DNA of 9,842 bases, taken from contig JBCCQA010000055.1 in assembly GCA_039024635.1 (NCBI GenBank), positions 1 through 9,842 of the forward strand. The letters are read 5' to 3'. This stretch comes from Kuafuiihalomonas sp039024635. Its GTDB lineage: Bacteria > Myxococcota > Kuafuiibacteriia > Kuafuiibacteriales > Kuafuiibacteriaceae. Within the stretch, counting starts at the first letter, position 1, and each line of letters starts with the position of its first letter. This document shows, piece after piece, positions 5,467 to 9,842 of this stretch. The translations under genes were made by a program, and so were the position numbers. Under the pieces are notes generated by a model that saw nothing but the letters and a program-made list of their open reading frames with translations, searched no databases and was not told the origin of the DNA.

Positions 5467-8400
5467 GTGACGAGACGACGCCGAAGGGGCCTATTGCCTG
5501 GATGGTCAGGAACCCAGTCGCCGCAAATCTCGGAATGGGCATGGTCTGCTTGGCGGGACTCCTGGGCACATCGACCCTTCGACAGGAGGTGTTCCCTGAG
5601 TTCAGTCTTGATGTGATACGCGTCGAGGTCCCGTATCCGGGAGCAAGTCCCGAGGAGTGCGAGCAGGGAATCGTCCTTGCCGTTGAAGAAGCCGTGCGAG
5701 GCCTGGATGGGGTCAAGCGAGTGACTTCCGTTGCCCGACAGGGTTCGGCCACGGTCAGCCTAGAACTACTCAATGGAGTCGACGAGAATGATGTCGCGGC
5801 TAACGTCAAGAGCCAGATCGATCGTATCCAAAGCCTGCCCGTCGATGCAGAAGAACCAACGGTGACGGTCGCTTCACGTCGCCGTCAGGTTCTGTCTCTG
5901 GTCTTGGCGGGGGACATACCGCTGAGCACCCTCCATTCAATGGCGGAGAGCGCACGATCTGAGCTTCTTCGCAGGCCTGGAATCACCCAGGTAGAGCTCG
6001 GGGGGGTTCGCCCCCTGGAGTTAAGCATCGAAGTCCCTCGAGAGAACCTCGAGGCCTACCAGCTGACCCTGGAAGAGGTGGCAGACCAAGTGAGAGCGGC
6101 CTCTCTTGAGCTGCCAGGGGGCGGCCTGGACACCCGCTCCGGCGAGGTCCTAGTCCGGATGGCGGACCGCCAGCTTAGCAGTACCGACTTCGAAGAGCTG
6201 ATCATTCGAACAGGAGACGTCGGCGAGGTCCGCCTAGGCGAGATCGCCCACGTTGAGGACGGCTATGCTTCGACAGACTTGGAAGAGTACTACAACGGCC
6301 TTCGTGCCGTGAGTCTGATCGTCTACCGAGTTGGAGACGAGACGCCCACCGCGATCGCAGATCAGGTCAAGAGCTTTGCCGATGAGCTACGAAGCGAACT
6401 CCCCAGCTCTGTTTCTCTAGCTCTTTGGAACGATGAATCGAAGCTGCTCGCGGAAAGAATCGACCTTCTGGTTCGGAATGGGAGAACTGGTCTCCTCTTG
6501 GTGCTGATCGTGCTGGGCCTGTTCTTGAAGCCGCAGCTGGCGGGATGGGTCGCCCTGGGTATTCCAATCTCTTTCCTGGGCTCTTTCCTGATGATGGGAC
6601 CGTTGGATCTGACCATTAACATGATCACACTCTTCGCCCTTCTCATCACGCTCGGCATGGTGGTGGACGACGCCATCGTCGTCGGAGAAAACATCTACGC
6701 CAAGACCGAGCAGGGCATGGCTGCTCCGAAGGCGGCGGTTCTGGGTGCCACCGAAATGGCCACACCCGTCACTTTTGCCATCCTCACGACAATCGTCGCG
6801 TTCTCCCCTTTGCTTGTCGTACCTGGACCCCTGGGACAGATCTTTCGCCTCATCCCCCTCATCGTCGTTGCCGTGTTGAGCATGAGCCTCTTGGAGTCAT
6901 TCTTCGTACTGCCGGCCCACTTGGCTCATGGTCCTTCAACCCGATTGCTGTGGCTGACTAGGCCACTGGAGAGGATCCAAACGCCCGTCTCTCGCACCAT
7001 GGACTCGCTCATCAGACGAGCGTACTCCCCCACACTTCGGGTGGCTCTCAACTATCGATACACCGCACTCGCAGCCTCGGTCGCGTTGTTAATCATGACC
7101 ATCGGACTCGTTGCTAGCGGACTGATTCCTTTGACGTTTGCTCCCAAGCTGGAGTCCGATCTTGTCGTCGCGAGCGCTCGGCTTCCGTTTGGATCCCCAC
7201 TCTCACAGACTCTTGAGGTTGGCGAGAAGCTGAACCAAGCGGCGAAGCAGGCGATGCGGGAACTCGACGCCGAGGACGCCGTGCTGGGTACCTTCACCCG
7301 TGTCGGCAAGGGTCCCAGCTCGAGGGATCCGGCCTCGGCAGGTCCTCAAGAAGGCAGCCACCTGGTCACTCTCGAGGTCAGCTTGGTCTCGTCGGAACTC
7401 AGAGGGTTTGAAGCCGAAGGGTTTCGCAACGCCTGGCTTAGATCCTTGCCCGCGCTCGCGGGCGTCGAAGCACTATCGATCAAGAGTGACATCAGTGGTC
7501 CCGGCAGCAACTCGCTGGAGGTTCAGCTGTCCCACCCCGATACCCACGTTCTCGAGGACGCCTCATCCCGAGTAACCAGTGCCCTACGAGCCTACGAAGG
7601 TCTCATCAACGTCGAGAATGGGTTCGCGGCGGGAAAGCAACGTCTGGACTATCGCCTTCGACCGGAGGCCCGCAGTCTAGGGATCACTTCGAGCGACGTA
7701 GGTCGGCAGCTCCGGGCGTCCTTCTTCGGAGCTGAAGTCTTGCGGGAGCAAAGAGGTCGAAATGAGCGAAGGGTTTATGTCCGCCTTCCAGAAGAGCAGC
7801 GAGACATGGAAGCCGATCTTGACGCTCTGATGGTCCGCGCCCCCTCCGGTGGCTTCGTCCCGCTCGGGCTCGTCAGTGAACGCGCGCGAAGCAGGGCTCC
7901 GACCGTCATCAACCGAGAAGGGGGTCAGAGGACCGTGAGCGTGAAAGCCGATCTCGGCCCGACGCTGTCTTCTCCTCGAGAGATCATTGCCTCTCTCACG
8001 GCTGAAGTCTTCCCTGCCATCGAGTCCGAGTTCCCGGGGCTCAACGCCGGTCTGATTGGCGAACAGCGAGAGCAGGGAGAGAGTGTGGCGAGTCTGGGTC
8101 GGAACTTCCTGCTCGCCCTGTTCGGCATATATGCCCTTCTGGCCATTCCGTTCAGGTCCTACGTCCAACCCCTGATCGTCATGTCTGCGATTCCCTTCGG
8201 CATCGTCGGTGCAGTGTTTGGCCATGTGCTCCTTGGCTACGGCCTGAGCGTCATTTCGATGATGGGTGTGATCGCCCTGTCAGGCGTGGTGGTGAACGAC
8301 TCCCTGGTACTTGTTGACGCCATCAACAGGTACCGTTCCAAGGGCATGACTCTAGTAGAGGCCGTGGTGGCTGGAGGAACCCGGCGCTTCCGTCCCATCT

Positions 8401-8639
8401 TTCTGACTTCGATCACGACCTTCTTTGGCCTGGTTCCCATCATCCTCGAGACCTCGATCCAGGCCCAGTTCATGGTGCCGATGGCACTCAGTCTCGGCTT
8501 CGGGGTTCTTTTCGCCACCGTGATCGTACTGCTCGCCGTCCCATGCCTGTACGTTGCGGTCGAGGATATGGGTCGACTCGCGAACGGACCCATGCCCTGG
8601 TCACGGGCCTTGGCCACGACTTCCAAGCCGAGGCCATGA
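5463..8639 (+). CDS. RND-family efflux permease (HAE/AcrB-like)
   Basis: Inner-membrane proton/drug antiporter, 1058 residues, full length. TM1 is about residues 17-35 (NPVAANLGMGMVCLAGLLG), then the first porter loop with VEVPYPGASPEE. TM2-6 begin near 342 and include the TM4 motif GMVVDDAIVVGEN, where D402-D403 match the AcrB proton-relay pair D407/D408. TM7 begins near 535, then the second large loop, and TM8-12 from about 880. TM10 reads GVVVNDSLVLVDAINRYR: the position of AcrB K940 appears to be N945 here. RRFRPIFLTSITTFFGLVPI follows, carrying the conserved Arg and Ser/Thr region. The TM4 pattern argues against a CusA-type metal pump. The start overlaps the adaptor stop; upstream Shine-Dalgarno is weak, consistent with coupling. 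Substrates cannot be read from sequence; drugs, dyes, lipophilic acids or solvents are family possibilities. Confidence 0.94.
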   Translation: MSDETTPKGPIAWMVRNPVAANLGMGMVCLAGLLGTSTLRQEVFPEFSLDVIRVEVPYPGASPEECEQGIVLAVEEAVRGLDGVKRVTSVARQGSATVSLELLNGVDENDVAANVKSQIDRIQSLPVDAEEPTVTVASRRRQVLSLVLAGDIPLSTLHSMAESARSELLRRPGITQVELGGVRPLELSIEVPRENLEAYQLTLEEVADQVRAASLELPGGGLDTRSGEVLVRMADRQLSSTDFEELIIRTGDVGEVRLGEIAHVEDGYASTDLEEYYNGLRAVSLIVYRVGDETPTAIADQVKSFADELRSELPSSVSLALWNDESKLLAERIDLLVRNGRTGLLLVLIVLGLFLKPQLAGWVALGIPISFLGSFLMMGPLDLTINMITLFALLITLGMVVDDAIVVGENIYAKTEQGMAAPKAAVLGATEMATPVTFAILTTIVAFSPLLVVPGPLGQIFRLIPLIVVAVLSMSLLESFFVLPAHLAHGPSTRLLWLTRPLERIQTPVSRTMDSLIRRAYSPTLRVALNYRYTALAASVALLIMTIGLVASGLIPLTFAPKLESDLVVASARLPFGSPLSQTLEVGEKLNQAAKQAMRELDAEDAVLGTFTRVGKGPSSRDPASAGPQEGSHLVTLEVSLVSSELRGFEAEGFRNAWLRSLPALAGVEALSIKSDISGPGSNSLEVQLSHPDTHVLEDASSRVTSALRAYEGLINVENGFAAGKQRLDYRLRPEARSLGITSSDVGRQLRASFFGAEVLREQRGRNERRVYVRLPEEQRDMEADLDALMVRAPSGGFVPLGLVSERARSRAPTVINREGGQRTVSVKADLGPTLSSPREIIASLTAEVFPAIESEFPGLNAGLIGEQREQGESVASLGRNFLLALFGIYALLAIPFRSYVQPLIVMSAIPFGIVGAVFGHVLLGYGLSVISMMGVIALSGVVVNDSLVLVDAINRYRSKGMTLVEAVVAGGTRRFRPIFLTSITTFFGLVPIILETSIQAQFMVPMALSLGFGVLFATVIVLLAVPCLYVAVEDMGRLANGPMPWSRALATTSKPRP

Positions 8640-8680
8640 CCTAGCCCGTGCTCGTGAGCTCCGGCCAAGCGTACCATCCG

Positions 8681-8980
8681 TCATCGATCAGACCAGCCCG
8701 CGCGCCGTAGGTAGCCCTCGAAGGAAGTCGCTTGTCCAAGCCAACGCCGCAGGTAGTAGGGAGACCCGTCCATGCCATAGAGGTCGAAACAATGGTACAT
8801 CTCGGCGAGCTCATCGCTCTGTTGAGCCTTGATCTCATCCCAAGAGATCTGCTGGTACTCAACATTCTTTTCAAGAACCCTTGAAACCGTCGACGCAATC
8901 TCTTCCATGGTCGAAACATCGCTCGTGATCGGCGTGGCGCGGTTGCGCCACATGTCGGGCCGTTCGAAGGCTTGAGTCAC
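8681..8980 (-). pseudogene. NmrA-like NAD(P)-binding protein, C-terminal fragment
   Basis: Reading from 8980 down to the TGA at 8681-8683 gives 99 codons starting VTQAFERPDMWRNRATPITS, then STMEEIASTVSRVLEKNVEY and ending in a LRRWLG-QATSFEGYLRR-type tail. This matches the C-terminal part of NmrA/atypical short-chain dehydrogenase proteins (loop before the 'E-I-A' helix, then a strand, then the 'tfe-ef/yl' tail). The N-terminal Rossmann domain with the glycine motif is absent. Similarity stops exactly where the IS end begins at 8981. The frame stays open into the IS up to 9142, giving a nonsense N-terminal extension. It is convergent with the RND gene, 41 bases apart, and not part of that operon. 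Almost certainly non-functional unless the rest lies elsewhere. Confidence 0.7.
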
Positions 8981-9000
8981 TGACCTGCTCTGACTTTTTC
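8981..9000 (+). repeat. Left terminal inverted repeat of the second IS
   Basis: TGACCTGCTCTGACTTTTTC. Called as an IS end because it starts with TG, lies 70 bases before OrfA, and marks the exact loss of NmrA coding similarity. No partner repeat is in the window, so its inner boundary is arbitrary. Confidence 0.55.
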
Positions 9001-9040
9001 GGTCCACGCGAAACGTGAGAGAGTGCCCCTGGCTCGGCTC

Positions 9041-9046
9041 AGGAGG
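9041..9046 (+). promoter_or_regulatory. Shine-Dalgarno site AGGAGG of second IS OrfA
   Basis: A perfect AGGAGG four bases before the ATG at 9051. It decides that ATG over the in-frame GTG at 9015 and is the strongest ribosome-binding site I saw in the window. Confidence 0.6.
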
Positions 9047-9050
9047 CATC

Positions 9051-9389
9051 ATGAGGAGGAGCAAGTTCAGCGAAGAGCAGATGGTGAAGATCCTCCGAGA
9101 GGCCGACCGGGCCCCAGTGGCGGAGGTCGCCAAACGACACAAGATCAGCGAGCAGACGATCTACGTTTGGCGCCGCAAGTTCGGGACGCTGGAGGCGATG
9201 GACGCCAAGCGCCTAAAAGGCCTCGAGTCCGAGAATGCTCGGCTCAAGAAGCTGCTGACAGAGCGCGACCTCGAGATCGCCGCAGAAAATGATGAGCGCG
9301 TCCCTGCGTCGTCGGCAGGTCCCCAACGCCGAGAAGGGCGGCCTGTCGTGTCGACGTGCGAGCGCGCTTGTCGGTGTCGCGTGCTCTAG
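9051..9389 (+). pseudogene. IS3-family transposase OrfA with internal deletion
   Basis: Starts RRSKFSEEQMVKILREAD, then an HTH (VAEVAKRHKISEQTIYVWRRKF, about residues 20-43) and a leucine-zipper segment GLESENARLKKLLTERDLEI (about 63-82), typical of IS407-like OrfA. Intact relatives as I remember them continue EVMKEIAAKK after DLEI; here the text jumps straight to AAEN. That is what an 18-base deletion between two GAGATC copies would give. The frame is kept but a conserved block is lost; the frame then reads through OrfB territory to a stop at 9387-9389. DNA-binding parts look intact, so a small protein could still be made. Confidence 0.75.
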
Positions 9390-9541
9390 CTTACACTACG
9401 CCTCGGTCCGGGATCAGAGAGACAGGCGGCGTCATGAGGGTCTGCAAGGGCCGCGGAAGCGTCGTAGGCCGCGTTTGATGGCCTCTAGGCCTCGACCGCA
9501 ACCCGCTTAGGTCCGAACGAGGTTTGGGCCTACGATTTTTT
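9289..9541 (+). pseudogene. IS3-family transposase OrfB, degraded fragment
   Basis: From the ATG at 9289 the frame reads MMSASLRRRQVPNAEKGGLSCRRASALVGVACSSLHYASVRD (given here as the N-terminal HTH_21 region), which is a normal OrfB start. It then jumps to EGLQGPRKRRRPRL, a segment that in intact proteins lies some 35-40 residues further on, so there is an internal deletion around 9415-9440. After SRPRPQPA a stop (TAG at 9508-9510) intervenes; the next conserved motif, GPNEVWAYDF, is in another frame, consistent with loss of one base. Sequence similarity ends in the T-run at 9537-9544. The first Asp of the DDE triad region is present only at this edge; the rest of the catalytic core is absent, so it cannot be active. 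Confidence 0.75.
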
Positions 9542-9544
9542 TTG

Positions 9545-9817
9545 AAGCCGCGCACTTACGGTTAGCGCCTCCAGTGCCTGACGCTGCTCGTCGTGTTGCG
9601 GGAGTGCTCGACCAAGCAGCCCATTCTCAAGACCAGACTCCCGCGTCAAAGAATGAGCTCGTCTTGGGACCCAATGGAGGACGGAGCTTCTCTCAGGCAG
9701 CCCCGGCGGCGTAGGACGGAGCCCTAAGGAAGGGAATGGAATCGAAAGTGGAGAACAGGTGGCGGACAACCGCAACTCTTGTTGTGGCAGAGCATGAAAA
9801 CTCCAATGAGGTCGGTA
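9545..9817. other. Unassigned spacer between IS remnant and tRNA
   Basis: No gene I can support. A minus-strand frame is open over 9530-9775 (81 codons, containing ENGLLGRALPQHDEQRQALE), but it ends inside the IS remnant, lacks a clear ribosome-binding site and matches no family I know. No IS right end, integrase or terminator was recognised. Confidence 0.4.
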
Positions 9818-9842
9818 CGCGGATGGCAGGATTCGAACCTGC
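9818..9842 (-). tRNA. 3' end of a tRNA gene (T-arm and acceptor strand), partial
   Basis: On the minus strand the last 25 bases fold as a T-arm: stem GCAGG, loop TTCGAAT, stem CCTGC (perfect pairing), followed by a seven-base acceptor strand CATCCGC and a G at the discriminator position. The following bases are TACC, so CCA is not encoded. The 5' half, with the anticodon, lies beyond the window edge, so the amino acid cannot be assigned; the matching 5' acceptor strand should be GCGGATG. It could be a whole gene continuing to the right or a duplicated 3' end left by an integrated element. Confidence 0.72.

Larger units (their letters stand above)
8981..9541 (+). mobile_element. Remnant of an IS3-family element (IS407/IS3-type OrfA/OrfB), right end lost
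   Basis: The left end begins TGACCTGCTCTGACTTTTTC at 8981, a TG start of the kind found in this IS group, and coincides with the point where the NmrA gene is cut. It is followed by OrfA with its own AGGAGG site and a short, damaged OrfB. Recognisable transposase sequence ends in GPNEVWAYDFF at about 9508-9541, inside a T-run. No sequence resembling the reverse complement of the left end occurs afterwards, so roughly half the element is missing. It is a different group from the element at 145-1389, so the two do not form a composite transposon. Confidence 0.78.

Noticed and set aside
5463..8639. Heavy-metal (CusA-type) RND pump
   Set aside because: TM4 carries the double-Asp GMVVDDAIVV pattern of HAE pumps, and I saw no metal-binding methionine clusters in the adaptor.
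8640..8680. Rho-independent terminator after the RND gene
   Set aside because: Only a tiny GCTC-GT-GAGC hairpin without a T-run; not enough to call a terminator.
9015..9050. GTG at 9015 as start of the second OrfA
   Set aside because: The ATG at 9051 has AGGAGG just upstream and begins the conserved RRSKFSEEQ sequence; the upstream residues are not conserved in the family as I know it.
145..9541. Composite transposon carrying the efflux operon between two IS
   Set aside because: Both elements are IS3 family but belong to different groups with different ends (TGTAG versus TGACC), and the right one lacks its outer end, so they could not mobilise the segment together.

Overview
The window looks like chromosomal or island DNA from a Gram-negative bacterium of fairly high GC (high-50s percent by eye, not computed). 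The diderm inference comes from a complete tripartite efflux operon that includes an outer-membrane channel. I cannot name the species. The use of GTG/TTG starts and the IS content would suit an environmental proteobacterium or myxobacterium-like lineage, but that is a guess.

Left edge (1-144): no confident gene; an open minus-strand frame runs off the window. At 145-1389 lies an IS3-family element of the IS2 group, with imperfect terminal inverted repeats, an HTH OrfA and a DDE OrfB. A one-base gain near 407-410 and a one-base loss near 540 put the end of OrfA and the OrfA/OrfB junction in the wrong frames, so it is probably inactive. Its right end abuts the C-terminal half of a LysR-type regulator (1390-1913) whose DNA-binding half is absent from the other flank.

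Core (2039-8639): a TetR/AcrR regulator, then a same-strand efflux operon in the order outer-membrane factor, membrane-fusion protein, RND permease. The fusion protein follows the channel gene by a few bases, and its stop overlaps the permease start (ATGA). Between tetR and the operon is a 24-bp near-perfect palindrome (2689-2712), the best candidate operator. The likely logic is that the TetR protein sits on the palindrome and represses the pump until a ligand releases it. The three structural proteins would form a proton-driven channel from the inner membrane or periplasm to the outside.

Right side (8681-9842): convergent to the permease is the C-terminal piece of an NmrA-like NAD(P)-binding protein, cut exactly where a second IS3-family element begins (8981). 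That element is a relic: OrfA has a short internal deletion, OrfB is deleted and frameshifted, and it stops at a T-run near 9540 with no right end. About 270 bases of unassigned DNA follow. The window closes with the 3' end of a tRNA gene on the minus strand (9818-9842), a kind of site where genomic islands often insert.

Overall this is an efflux cassette between two regions of IS-driven decay. I found no CRISPR array, phage genes or clearly unprecedented system. The most interesting items are the palindromic operator, the two genes truncated at IS ends, and the atypical Asn in TM10 of the RND permease.
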